From contig WJLK01000137.1 in assembly GCA_014728565.1 (NCBI GenBank), forward strand, positions 1-6,706: 6,706 nt of DNA, in the 5' to 3' direction. Below are positions 1 to 5,543 of this stretch, piece by piece (position 1 is the stretch's first letter; each line of letters opens with the position of its first letter). This DNA is from Candidatus Pacearchaeota archaeon. GTDB lineage: Archaea; Nanobdellota; Nanobdellia; Pacearchaeales; GW2011-AR1. Made by a program: the position numbers and the translations under genes. Under the pieces are notes generated by a model. That model searched no databases. It was not told where the DNA came from and worked only from the letters and a program-made list of their open reading frames with translations.

Positions 1-183
1 AGGTCTTCTTGAATAGTCTTCTAAATCCCATTCTGTTTTCCTTAATCTCTCTTCCCATCTTTGAAGAGTTCTAGAGGTTACTTCATATCCAAACATAGCT
101 TTTAGAATTCTTTTACATTGATTATATGAGTGATGTTTTATTCTTAGTTTAAAAAATTCTTTTCTTATATCTCTTTTTTCCAT
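1..183 (-). CDS. Transposase/integrase-like protein, N-terminal part, cut by left window edge
   Basis: Reading the minus strand from an ATG at 183 gives 61 uninterrupted codons to the edge, starting MEKRDIRKEFFKLRIKHHSY and ending WDLEDYSRRP. The pattern is a helix-turn-helix N-terminus (residues about 5-45, with a basic recognition segment around TSRTLQRWEERLR) followed by the SRRP linker that commonly precedes the DDE catalytic core in IS481/IS630-like transposases and related integrases. This match is from memory of family patterns. The catalytic DDE residues would lie outside the window, so intactness cannot be judged. A GTG three codons upstream (192-190) is an alternative start; a stop lies in frame at 201-199. 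The gene is transcribed away from aIF5A. It may belong to an insertion sequence whose end lies between here and about 253. It could instead be a stand-alone HTH recombinase. Confidence 0.72.
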   Translation of the reverse strand, partial: MEKRDIRKEFFKLRIKHHSYNQCKRILKAMFGYEVTSRTLQRWEERLRKTEWDLEDYSRRP

Positions 184-230
184 ATAATTCACTAGTATTT
201 ACCAGCGAACTAATTTTCGGTTCATCTATC

Positions 231-253
231 GACATATGTCACTTGCTTTGACA
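231..253. repeat. Palindromic TGTC/GACA cluster, candidate insertion-sequence end or operator
   Basis: GACATATGTC at 231-240 is a perfect 10-bp palindrome. It overlaps a second inverted pair, TGTCA (237-241) and TGACA (249-253), separated by 7 bases. Read on the minus strand from 253 inward, the block starts TGTCAAAGCAAGTGACA and leads about 50 bases later to the start of the transposase-like gene. That is where the terminal inverted repeat of an element carrying that gene should lie, and many DDE elements begin with TGT. The other end is outside the window, so terminal-repeat identity is inferred. The block is also only about 20 bases upstream of the aIF5A TATA box, so a regulatory site is an alternative. 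Confidence 0.45.
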
Positions 254-273
254 AAAAGATAGACTCAGTAAGC

Positions 274-281
274 TTTATAAA
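274..281 (+). promoter_or_regulatory. TATA box of aIF5A
   Basis: TTTATAAA is a near-ideal archaeal TATA box. Its centre is about 30 bases before the ATG at 308. Archaeal transcription normally starts some 25-27 bases after the box centre, so the predicted start falls around 303-305. The mRNA would be almost leaderless, consistent with the absence of a Shine-Dalgarno motif before this ATG. Confidence 0.7.
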
Positions 282-307
282 CGTAATTTTGATTTAATGA
301 TTATAAA

Positions 308-697
308 ATGGCTTTTAAATTAATAAGTGCTTCAGCAGCAAAATCAGGTACAGCAATAATGGTTGATGGTGTTCCTTGTATTGTTAAGAGCAATGATATA
401 AGCAAAACAGGAAAGCACGGTCATGCAAAATGCAGAATAGAGGCTGTTGGAATTATAGACAATAAAAAAAGAGTTTTTGTAAAAGGAGGTCATGAAAGAT
501 TAGAGGTTCCTATGATAAATAAAAACAGGGGACAGGTTTTATCAATCATGAGAGAGAAAGCAAGTGTAATGGACCTTGAAAATTACGAGACTATAGAAAT
601 TGATGTTCCTGAAGAATTAAGAGAACAAATAAAAGAGGAAGACCAGGTAGAGTACTGGGATATTGAAGGCAGTAAGATAATCAAAAGAAAGTTATAA
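308..697 (+). CDS. Translation factor aIF5A (archaeal homologue of eIF5A/EF-P)
   Basis: The 129-residue product has the normal length for archaeal IF5A. It binds the ribosome and relieves stalling at difficult peptide sequences such as polyproline, and acts in the cytoplasm. The N-terminal SH3-like domain (about 1-70) carries the diagnostic loop SKTGKHGHAK at residues 32-41. Lys36 of the GKHG motif is the residue that deoxyhypusine synthase modifies in this family. The C-terminal OB-fold domain spans about 71-129 (VPMINKNRGQVLSI, then YETIEIDVPEEL and VEYWDIEGSKI). The start at 308 leaves only a few bases after the predicted transcription start. A TATA-like box for the next gene overlaps the stop codon. 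The modification enzymes are not in this window. Identification is secure. Confidence 0.97.
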   Translation: MAFKLISASAAKSGTAIMVDGVPCIVKSNDISKTGKHGHAKCRIEAVGIIDNKKRVFVKGGHERLEVPMINKNRGQVLSIMREKASVMDLENYETIEIDVPEELREQIKEEDQVEYWDIEGSKIIKRKL

Positions 698-700
698 AAA
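692..700 (+). promoter_or_regulatory. TATA-like box for the small membrane protein gene
   Basis: TTATAAAAA overlaps the aIF5A stop codon. Its centre is about 26 bases before the ATG at 722, the distance expected for a leaderless transcript. In DNA this AT-rich such a match can arise by chance, and read-through from aIF5A is equally possible. Confidence 0.4.
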
Positions 701-721
701 CTATATTTCTTTTAGAAGTTT

Positions 722-1150
722 ATGAAATCAAAAGCACCTTTTATACTTATTTTAATTGGAGGGATTTTAGGAGTTCTAGGAGGATTATTCAGTTTGTATT
801 ATTTTGTTGCTATGAAAATATACTCTATTAATCTTGGAGATATGTGGGGAATAAATTTTTTTACAAATATGTATAATCTTAATATTATTTTTGTGATAAT
901 TCATATTGCTCTTGCTATTGTTTTTATAGGTTATTCAATTAAAATTGCTAGAAATCCAGTGAAAAATGATTTTATTATAATAACTATTTTCAGTGTCTTT
1001 GGTTTTTTAATAGGGGGTATGTTTTTTAGTGGAATTCTTATTTTAATAGGTGGAATAATTGGATGGATTGAATCAGACAAGGAAGGAAAGGAAAATAAGA
1101 CTCAGGCTCAGATTCAGCCAGTCTCTGTTCAGAACCAAAAAAAATCCTGA
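722..1150 (+). CDS. Small multi-pass membrane protein of unknown function
   Basis: This 142-residue protein is not recognised with confidence. Hydrophobic stretches at about residues 7-30 (ILILIGGILGVLGGLFSLYY), 52-75 and 83-117 predict three or four transmembrane helices. The last stretch is long enough for two passes, with a Gly-rich turn around IGGMFFSG. The Gly-rich first helix and the closing ILIGGIIGW motif recall small DUF4064-like proteins, but that is only an impression. The C-terminus after residue 118 is hydrophilic, rich in K, Q and N, and probably disordered. The gene begins 24 bases after aIF5A and is followed by the eL40 promoter. No signal peptide separate from the first helix, and no catalytic motif, is visible. 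Confidence 0.8.
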   Translation: MKSKAPFILILIGGILGVLGGLFSLYYFVAMKIYSINLGDMWGINFFTNMYNLNIIFVIIHIALAIVFIGYSIKIARNPVKNDFIIITIFSVFGFLIGGMFFSGILILIGGIIGWIESDKEGKENKTQAQIQPVSVQNQKKS

Positions 1151-1168
1151 AAAAAGTCTTTTAAAAAC

Positions 1169-1178
1169 ATTTAAAAAC
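1169..1178 (+). promoter_or_regulatory. TATA box of the eL40 gene
   Basis: ATTTAAAAAC is centred about 28 bases before the ATG at 1202. A second similar element, TTTTAAAAAC at 1159-1168, precedes it immediately. The position predicts transcription starting within a few bases of the start codon. No Shine-Dalgarno sequence is seen before this ATG, only a T-run. Confidence 0.55.
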
Positions 1179-1201
1179 TCTCAATAACAAATTTTTTTAT
1201 A

Positions 1202-1366
1202 ATGGCAACAAAATTACCTGTTACTCAATCTAGATTATATAAAGATATTTTTGTATGCAAAAACTGCAAGACAAAAATAAGAGCTGACTCAAGAAAGATA
1301 ATAGAAGGCAAAGTCAGATGCAGAAAATGCTTGAAGAAATCTTTCAGGCCCATCAGAAAAAAATAA
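1202..1366 (+). CDS. Large-subunit ribosomal protein eL40 (L40e), 54 residues
   Basis: This short frame starts MATKLPVTQSRLYKDIFVCK and ends FRPIRKK. It has two CxxC pairs, Cys19/Cys22 and Cys40/Cys43, which form the zinc-binding site of eL40, and a very basic C-terminus with the FRP motif matching the LRP(K/R) ending of archaeal homologues. It lacks the ubiquitin fusion seen in eukaryotes, as expected for archaea. The spacer between the pairs is 17 residues, while archaeal eL40 as I recall it has about 10 (CMKC-x10-CRKC), so there is a roughly 7-residue insertion. The protein is a structural component near the large-subunit factor-binding region. It has its own TATA box upstream and a palindrome plus T-run directly after its stop. 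Another small zinc-ribbon protein is possible but less likely. Confidence 0.85.
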   Translation: MATKLPVTQSRLYKDIFVCKNCKTKIRADSRKIIEGKVRCRKCLKKSFRPIRKK

Positions 1367-1380
1367 CATGCATGTTTTTC
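1365..1380 (+). terminator. Palindrome plus T-run after eL40
   Basis: AACATGCATGTT (1365-1376) is a perfect 12-bp palindrome overlapping the last bases of the eL40 stop codon. It is followed at once by further T's (GTTTTTC). Archaeal termination depends mainly on T-runs; the palindrome could add a pause or could be a protein-binding site for the S2P promoter downstream. A palindrome with no loop makes a poor RNA hairpin, so the call is tentative. Confidence 0.35.
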
Positions 1381-1399
1381 TAACAAACATTTAAATATC

Positions 1400-1409
1400 T
1401 TTAAAAATT
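1400..1409 (+). promoter_or_regulatory. TATA-like box for the site-2 protease gene
   Basis: TTTAAAAATT is centred about 34 bases before the ATG at 1439 and would give a leader of roughly ten bases. CATTTAAATA at 1388-1397 is a second candidate, giving a longer leader. The 72 bases between eL40 and the protease are otherwise featureless apart from the palindrome next to eL40. Confidence 0.4.
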
Positions 1410-1438
1410 AATAATAAAAATCAAGGTTTATAAAAGAG

Positions 1439-2899
1439 ATGGCATTTTACATTTATGATTTAATTTTTTTGTTGATTTTCTGTATAGCTATTGCCATATT
1501 TCTTTATGCTAAAAGAAAAAACCTAAAAAGAGATATGAAAATAGCTTTTCTCTATAGATCTCAATGGGGTGTAAAGCTAATAAAATATATTGGAAAAAAA
1601 TACACAAAAACCCTTAATTTTCTAAAATATGTTATAATTGCAATGAGTTATTTCTTAATGGCTGGAATATTATACCTTATTTTCAGATCAGTTTATATTT
1701 ATGCAAGATATCCTACAACAGTTACTAAGCTGGTCAAAGCTCCTCCTATTGCTCCTGTTATTCCTTATTTTCCAACTCTTTTTGGGATGAATGATTTTTT
1801 TCCTCCATTTCCTTTTGTATCTTTCTTAGTGGCCTTGGCAATAACTGCAATTGTTCATGAATTTAGTCATGGAATTTTCATGGCTCATAACAAAGTTAGA
1901 ATAAAAAGCACTGGAATTTTGTTCTTAGGGCCTCTTCTAGGTGCTTTTGTTGAACAGGATGAAAAAGACATGGAAAAAATAAAAAAAACAGACCAGATGG
2001 CTATTTTAGGAGCAGGAGTTTTTGCAAATATTATAACAGGGTTAGTTTTTTATTTAGTATGGGCAGGTTTGTTCTTTATTACTTTTACACCTTCTGGAGC
2101 TGTCTTTGACACTTATGCAACAAGTATTGTTGATATAAACAATATTGAAAGTATTGGAGGAATTCCTATTAATGCCAATAATACACAGGAAATCATCAAT
2201 ATTATTAATAACTCTGAACTTCCAGTTGAGTTGGTTTCTTATACAAATGCAGAGCTAGCTGATTTTATTAAAGTAGTCACGAAAAAAAGGGATTTTTTAA
2301 TCACTAAGGAACTACTTATAAAACAACTTGAACTTAATCAGGGAATAGTTGGACTTTATGAGGATCTTCCTGCAATAAGAGAGGGATTAATAGGAACTAT
2401 TATTGAGATAGATGGAGAAGAGATTAAAACTCATGAAGATTTAACAGAAATTTTAGATAATAAAAAACCAGGAGAGGAAATAAGTATAAAGACTAGATTT
2501 AAAGATGAGATTCAGGAGTATGAATTTGAATTAAGTCAGCATCCTGAAAATTCCTCAAAACCAATGATTGGAATTGCAAATTCAAGGGTGAAGAAAAACA
2601 TGGCAGAGAGTTTCTCAAGATTGTTTAAGGACCTTTTCACTGAATATCAGTTTAAATCAGAATTCCTAGTTTTTTTATACTACATGGTATTCTGGATTTT
2701 TTTAATAAACATCTTAGTTGGTTTTTTTAATATGCTGCCTCTTGCAATACTTGATGGAGGAAGATTCTTTTACTTAACAGTATGGGGAATAACTGGAAGT
2801 GAAAAAATAGGTAGACGGGCTTTTAAGTGGGTTGGATTAATAATACTTGCTGGATTTATATTAATGATGATGAGTTGGTTATTTGGAATTGTTAGTTGA
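1439..2899 (+). CDS. Site-2 protease family intramembrane zinc metalloprotease (M50) with PDZ-like regions
   Basis: The 486-residue membrane protein cleaves other membrane proteins within the bilayer. The zinc motif HEFSH is at residues 140-144 (ligands His140 and His144, catalytic Glu141), inside a helix at about 126-150. The third zinc ligand is expected in the NxxPxxxLDGG motif: NMLPLAILDGG starts at Asn431, with Asp439. Transmembrane segments are visible at about 6-23, 62-84, 126-150, 186-215, 411-435 and 461-484. Between the catalytic halves, residues 217-300 (IESIGGIPIN) and 315-385 (GTIIEIDGEEIKTHEDLTEI) look like two PDZ-type modules, which in RseP-like enzymes gate substrate access. 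All catalytic residues are present, so it is probably active. The substrate is unknown and no anti-sigma-type partner is adjacent. The gene has its own promoter-like sequence and a T-rich end. Confidence 0.95.
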   Translation: MAFYIYDLIFLLIFCIAIAIFLYAKRKNLKRDMKIAFLYRSQWGVKLIKYIGKKYTKTLNFLKYVIIAMSYFLMAGILYLIFRSVYIYARYPTTVTKLVKAPPIAPVIPYFPTLFGMNDFFPPFPFVSFLVALAITAIVHEFSHGIFMAHNKVRIKSTGILFLGPLLGAFVEQDEKDMEKIKKTDQMAILGAGVFANIITGLVFYLVWAGLFFITFTPSGAVFDTYATSIVDINNIESIGGIPINANNTQEIINIINNSELPVELVSYTNAELADFIKVVTKKRDFLITKELLIKQLELNQGIVGLYEDLPAIREGLIGTIIEIDGEEIKTHEDLTEILDNKKPGEEISIKTRFKDEIQEYEFELSQHPENSSKPMIGIANSRVKKNMAESFSRLFKDLFTEYQFKSEFLVFLYYMVFWIFLINILVGFFNMLPLAILDGGRFFYLTVWGITGSEKIGRRAFKWVGLIILAGFILMMMSWLFGIVS

Positions 2900-2900
2900 G

Positions 2901-2921
2901 GTTTTAAATGAGGTTTTTTTC
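2901..2921 (+). promoter_or_regulatory. TATA-like box and T-run between the protease and the TYW1 operon
   Basis: GTTTTAAATG (2901-2910) lies just after the protease stop. Its centre is about 25 bases before the ATG at 2930, which fits a leaderless operon transcript. GGTTTTTTTC (2912-2921) immediately after it is a T-run of the kind that terminates archaeal transcription, so this short gap could both end the protease mRNA and start the next one. Confidence 0.45.
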
Positions 2922-2929
2922 TTTTTAAA

Positions 2930-3316
2930 ATGCTATCAAAAAAATTTGATTCAATTTATGATGCTGATGCTAAACCTCTTGCAAAAGAAGCGCTAAAAAA
3001 AGGATTCTCATTAGATAGGTACAGAAGTACTCCTAATAACCATAAGGGAGATTTATCATTAAATTTTGGCAATCAAAACATAATAATTGAAATAACGCAA
3101 ATGCCCACTAGACATGGACAATGCTTTAAAATAGGTCAATGTTTTATTCAGAAGAATCTATGGCCAAATTCAAGACATTTTTTAGTTTGCAAAAAAAAAT
3201 TATTAAGAAAATCAAGTTTAGATGCGTTTAAAAAATTAAAGATAAATATTATAAATACTGAATTTGAGAATAATTGGCAGATAAAGGTTATTAAAGAATT
3301 AAAAAAATCTTTTTAA
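2930..3316 (+). CDS. Uncharacterised protein, possible degenerate PD-(D/E)XK nuclease fold
   Basis: This 128-residue soluble, basic protein is not a family I recognise firmly. The segment GDLSL followed by NIIIEIT places Asp41 and Glu54 on consecutive predicted strands, as in PD-(D/E)XK nucleases. The motif reads E-I-T rather than E-x-K, so the usual lysine is absent. After it come a helix with conserved-looking Gln/Lys residues (GQCFIQKNLW), a strand (HFLVCKK), a helix (LDAFKKLK) and a strand (INIINTE), which is the common core order of that fold. Residues 63-73 contain a tandem GQCF(K/I) repeat (GQCFKIGQCFI), giving two closely spaced cysteines. The ATG at 2930 follows a TATA-like box at leaderless distance. 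Its stop is one base before TYW1, so co-expression is expected. Function in tRNA metabolism or DNA cleavage is inference only. Confidence 0.75.
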   Translation: MLSKKFDSIYDADAKPLAKEALKKGFSLDRYRSTPNNHKGDLSLNFGNQNIIIEITQMPTRHGQCFKIGQCFIQKNLWPNSRHFLVCKKKLLRKSSLDAFKKLKINIINTEFENNWQIKVIKELKKSF

Positions 3317-3317
3317 G

Positions 3318-4304
3318 ATGAGCAATAAGAGTAATGTAAAAAAAATCTTAGAAAAACAAGGGTATAGATTTGTCGGCAATCACAGTTCTATTAAAATATG
3401 TAGGTGGACTAAAAAATCGTTAATAGATGAAGGCGAATGTTACAAAAGTAGGTTTTATGGTATTAACACTTGGCGATGTTGTCAAATTAGCCCATGGATT
3501 GGTTGCAATAATAAATGTAGGCATTGTTGGCGTCCAATTGAAATTAATTTTAATAAATTAATTAATAAAAATAAAATTGACTCTCCTGAGTTCATTATTA
3601 ATAATAGTATTAAATCTCAGCAAAAATTATTAACCGGTTTTAAAGGTAATAAAAAAATTAACTCTGGAAAATTCAGAGAAGCTCAGGAACCTATGCAGTT
3701 TGCAATTTCTCTGACTGGAGAACCAACTCTCTATCCTAAACTTGGTGAATTTATAGCAGAACTTAGAAAAAAAGGAAAAACTAGCTTTGTGGTTACAAAT
3801 GGTTTGCAGCCAGGAGTATTAAGCAATCTTAATAAAGAGGGAAATTTGCCTACTCAGCTCTATTTATCAGTAAATGCTTCAAATAAAAAATCCTATGATA
3901 AATGGCATAGAAGTAAAGAGAAAAATGCTTGGAAAAAATTTAATGATACTTTAGAATTATTTCCAAAACTAAAAGGCAAGACAAGAACTGTGATAAGAAT
4001 GACTTTAGTTAAAGATATTAATATGAAACCAGAGATGGTTGAAGAATATGTTAAATTAATAAAAAAAGCAAGACCTGATTTTATTGAAGTTAAGGGATTT
4101 ATGTCTGTTGGTTTTGCAAGAAAAAGACTAGGCTATGAAATGATGCCAAGGCATAATCTTGTCAGAGATTATGCAGAGAAAATTGCCATTGCTTTAAATA
4201 AAAAAAATGAGAAATATAAAATTCTTGATGAGCATGAAGCATCTGCTGTGATTCTTCTTGGAAAAGATAAGAAAATAATGAAGATAAAGAGGAGTGAGGT
4301 TTGA
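3318..4304 (+). CDS. taw1: tRNA 4-demethylwyosine synthase TYW1 (Taw1), radical SAM
   Basis: The 328-residue enzyme condenses N1-methylguanosine at position 37 of tRNA-Phe with carbons from pyruvate to make the tricyclic 4-demethylwyosine (imG-14), stabilising reading-frame maintenance. The radical-SAM cluster motif CNNKCRHCW is present with Cys63, Cys67 and Cys70. Three upstream cysteines (Cys28, Cys41 and Cys54 in the RCCQ segment) match those that bind the second iron-sulphur cluster in archaeal TYW1, and the CYK lysine (Lys43) corresponds to the residue proposed to form a Schiff base with pyruvate. AISLTGEPTLYP (129-140) and VVTNGLQP (158-165) are further family hallmarks. There is no flavodoxin domain, as expected in archaea. 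It is the middle gene of an operon, 1 base after the nuclease-like gene and 3 bases before a methyltransferase. Other wyosine enzymes (Trm5, TYW2, TYW3) are not seen here. Confidence 0.96.
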   Translation: MSNKSNVKKILEKQGYRFVGNHSSIKICRWTKKSLIDEGECYKSRFYGINTWRCCQISPWIGCNNKCRHCWRPIEINFNKLINKNKIDSPEFIINNSIKSQQKLLTGFKGNKKINSGKFREAQEPMQFAISLTGEPTLYPKLGEFIAELRKKGKTSFVVTNGLQPGVLSNLNKEGNLPTQLYLSVNASNKKSYDKWHRSKEKNAWKKFNDTLELFPKLKGKTRTVIRMTLVKDINMKPEMVEEYVKLIKKARPDFIEVKGFMSVGFARKRLGYEMMPRHNLVRDYAEKIAIALNKKNEKYKILDEHEASAVILLGKDKKIMKIKRSEV

Positions 4305-4307
4305 GAA

Positions 4308-4826
4308 ATGTTAAATGTCAAAGAATTAACAAAAAAATATCTTAAAGATTTAAAAGTCAAATCTGTTTTGGATTTGGGTTGTGGTAAGGGATTAAAATCC
4401 ATCAGATTCTCAAAAAAAGGAATAAAAGTTACGGGTGTTGATAAGGAAGATTTTAATATTAAACAGGAAAATTTCAGATTTATCAAAGAGGATGTTCGTG
4501 ATTATAAATTTGAACAGAAATTTGATTTAATAATATCCTCACTAGTTTTACATTTTTTTAAAAAAGAAAAATCATTTGAATTAATTGAAAGAATTAAAAC
4601 AAATACCTCTCAAAAGGGGTATGATTTTATTGTTTGTTTTTCAAATAAAGATAATTTCGCAAAACAAAAACCTGATAATTTTTATCCTAGTTTAGAGGAA
4701 ATGAAAGAGGCGTATAAAAACTGGAATATTGTTCATATAGATTCTGGTTTTACTGCAGAATCAAAACTTAGAAATCATGAGAATCATAGACATAATCTTA
4801 TTATGATTTTAGCCCATAAAAATTAA
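4308..4826 (+). CDS. Class I SAM-dependent methyltransferase, TehB-like
   Basis: This 172-residue Rossmann-fold methyltransferase has motif I VLDLGCGKG (residues 20-28) for SAM binding, the acidic end of strand 2 in GVDKED (43-48), a motif III-like IKEDVRD (59-65) and motif IV-like FDLIISSLVLHFF (73-85). The C-terminal segment (a SLEEMKEAY/WNIVHIDSG region, then a His-rich stretch NHENHRHNLIMILA) resembles the TehB-type tail, where HxxHxH precedes the last strand. The substrate is unknown. TehB relatives methylate small molecules such as tellurite or thiols, but its position 3 bases after TYW1 makes a role in tRNA or SAM-linked metabolism conceivable. It does not look like TYW2, which is larger, or TYW3, which has a different fold. 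It converges with the next minus gene, leaving only 3 bases between the stops. Confidence 0.9.
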   Translation: MLNVKELTKKYLKDLKVKSVLDLGCGKGLKSIRFSKKGIKVTGVDKEDFNIKQENFRFIKEDVRDYKFEQKFDLIISSLVLHFFKKEKSFELIERIKTNTSQKGYDFIVCFSNKDNFAKQKPDNFYPSLEEMKEAYKNWNIVHIDSGFTAESKLRNHENHRHNLIMILAHKN

Positions 4827-4829
4827 CTC

Positions 4830-5177
4830 TCACATAAAAACCAATCCATCTCGAGTAAGAGCAACAAATCTTATTCCAACAGGAACACTAATAAGAGCAG
4901 AGATAAGAGCCATGTGTTCTTTGCCTTCGCCACTTGCAATTGACAGTGCAACTTCTGTTCCCTTGAATTTTCCTTTTAATTTTTTCAAGAGTTCTTCTTT
5001 TAAATCAACAATTCCTGAAGATTTAACTTCAATAAACTCAAAATCTTTCTGAGTGTTGAATTTTTTAGCAAAATCATCTCCTACAATAACAATATTATCC
5101 CACTCACCCTTGTTAATTACTCCTGCAACCTGTCCCCAGGTTCCTTTTCCTGCACCTAAAAAAGCAACTAGTTCCAT
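4830..5177 (-). CDS. Single-domain Rossmann/CARF-like protein of unknown function
   Basis: The 115-residue soluble protein starts MELVAFLGAGKGTWGQVAGV. It has a first strand followed by a Gly-rich loop (LGAGKGTWG, 7-15), a strand IVIVGDDF (29-36), a strand FEFIEV (46-51) with a following helix (DLKEELLKKLKGK), and a second conserved-looking loop SIASGEGKEHMALISAL (79-95) leading to strand GIRFVALT (101-108). The order of strands, and the G-x-G-K-x-x-M loop before a helix, resemble CARF domains, where a (T/S)GG(T/N)K-M-like loop contacts cyclic oligoadenylate ligands. This is fold-level resemblance only. No effector domain or CRISPR genes accompany it. It is divergently transcribed from a two-TM/winged-helix gene pair. 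A small nucleotide-binding Rossmann protein is the main alternative. Confidence 0.85.
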   Translation of the reverse strand: MELVAFLGAGKGTWGQVAGVINKGEWDNIVIVGDDFAKKFNTQKDFEFIEVKSSGIVDLKEELLKKLKGKFKGTEVALSIASGEGKEHMALISALISVPVGIRFVALTRDGLVFM

Positions 5178-5190
5178 TATTCAAAGCACC

Positions 5191-5234
5191 TATTTTTAAT
5201 TCTAATTAGGTTAAATTTATAAGTTTATATGTGA
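5191..5234. promoter_or_regulatory. Divergent promoter region between the CARF-like gene and the two-TM gene
   Basis: The 84-base gap holds TTAAATTTATAAGTTTATAT at 5211-5230. On the plus strand TTTATAAG (5217-5224) is a TATA box about 41 bases before the ATG at 5262. On the minus strand CTTATAAATTTAA is a box about 40 bases before the ATG at 5177. One AT-rich element could thus serve both directions, each with a leader of about 15 bases. CTAATTAG (5203-5210), inside an imperfect dyad CCTA...TAGG (5189-5210), lies between the minus box and its gene and could be an operator. Confidence 0.5.
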
Positions 5235-5261
5235 TTTATTAAATGTGAAAAAGAGAAGAGA

Positions 5262-5543
5262 ATGAGTATAAAAAAATTAGAAGAAGAGATTGAAAAAATT
5301 AAACAGAGAAATAGAAATGTTGAGGCTGATAAAGCATGGGAAACCAGCTGGACAAGAAAATTATTAATTGCTGTATTAACCTATATTGTTATTGTCATAT
5401 TTTTTCATTTTGCTAGACTTCCAAATCCTTTTGTTAATTCAGTTGTTCCTACTGTTGCATTCATCTTATCAACCATGTCTCTTCCTATTTTTAAAAAAAT
5501 CTGGTTAAAAAAATATAAAAATGAAAGACATTCCATTAAGTGA
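5262..5543 (+). CDS. Conserved two-transmembrane protein with N-terminal coiled coil
   Basis: The 93-residue protein begins with a charged coiled-coil-like helix (residues 3-20, KKLEEEIEKIKQRNRNVE). Next comes a striking motif VEADKAWETSWTRK (20-33), then transmembrane helices at about 33-51 (LLIAVLTYIVIVIFFHF) and 59-77 (VNSVVPTVAFILSTMSLPIF), joined by a short LPNP loop, and a basic tail. I recall near-identical small proteins in many uncharacterised archaea and candidate-phylum bacteria, with the KAWETSW and NSxVPxxxFxLST motifs kept, but I know of no assigned function. The basic tail suggests that both ends face the cytoplasm. Its last 23 bases overlap the start of the winged-helix gene, implying co-transcription and perhaps translational coupling. 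The leader contains only a weak purine-rich stretch (GAGAAGAG). Confidence 0.88.
   Translation: MSIKKLEEEIEKIKQRNRNVEADKAWETSWTRKLLIAVLTYIVIVIFFHFARLPNPFVNSVVPTVAFILSTMSLPIFKKIWLKKYKNERHSIK

Noticed and set aside
207..223. GAAC...GTTC short inverted repeat upstream of aIF5A
   Set aside because: The arms are only 4 bp with a 9-base loop, which is expected by chance at this length.
4169..4486. Minus-strand 105-codon frame
   Set aside because: It lies opposite the TYW1 end and the methyltransferase start, both of which have clear family motifs. Its product is rich in F, S and L, as expected of an antisense shadow.
4308..4826. TYW2 or TYW3, the later wyosine enzymes
   Set aside because: The protein is too short for TYW2 and lacks its N-terminal region, and TYW3 has a different fold without the DLGCGKG motif.
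4830..5177. Type III CRISPR ancillary protein (Csx/Can-like)
   Set aside because: There is no HEPN, nuclease or other effector domain, no cas gene and no repeat array in the window. Only a CARF-like fold resemblance can be claimed.
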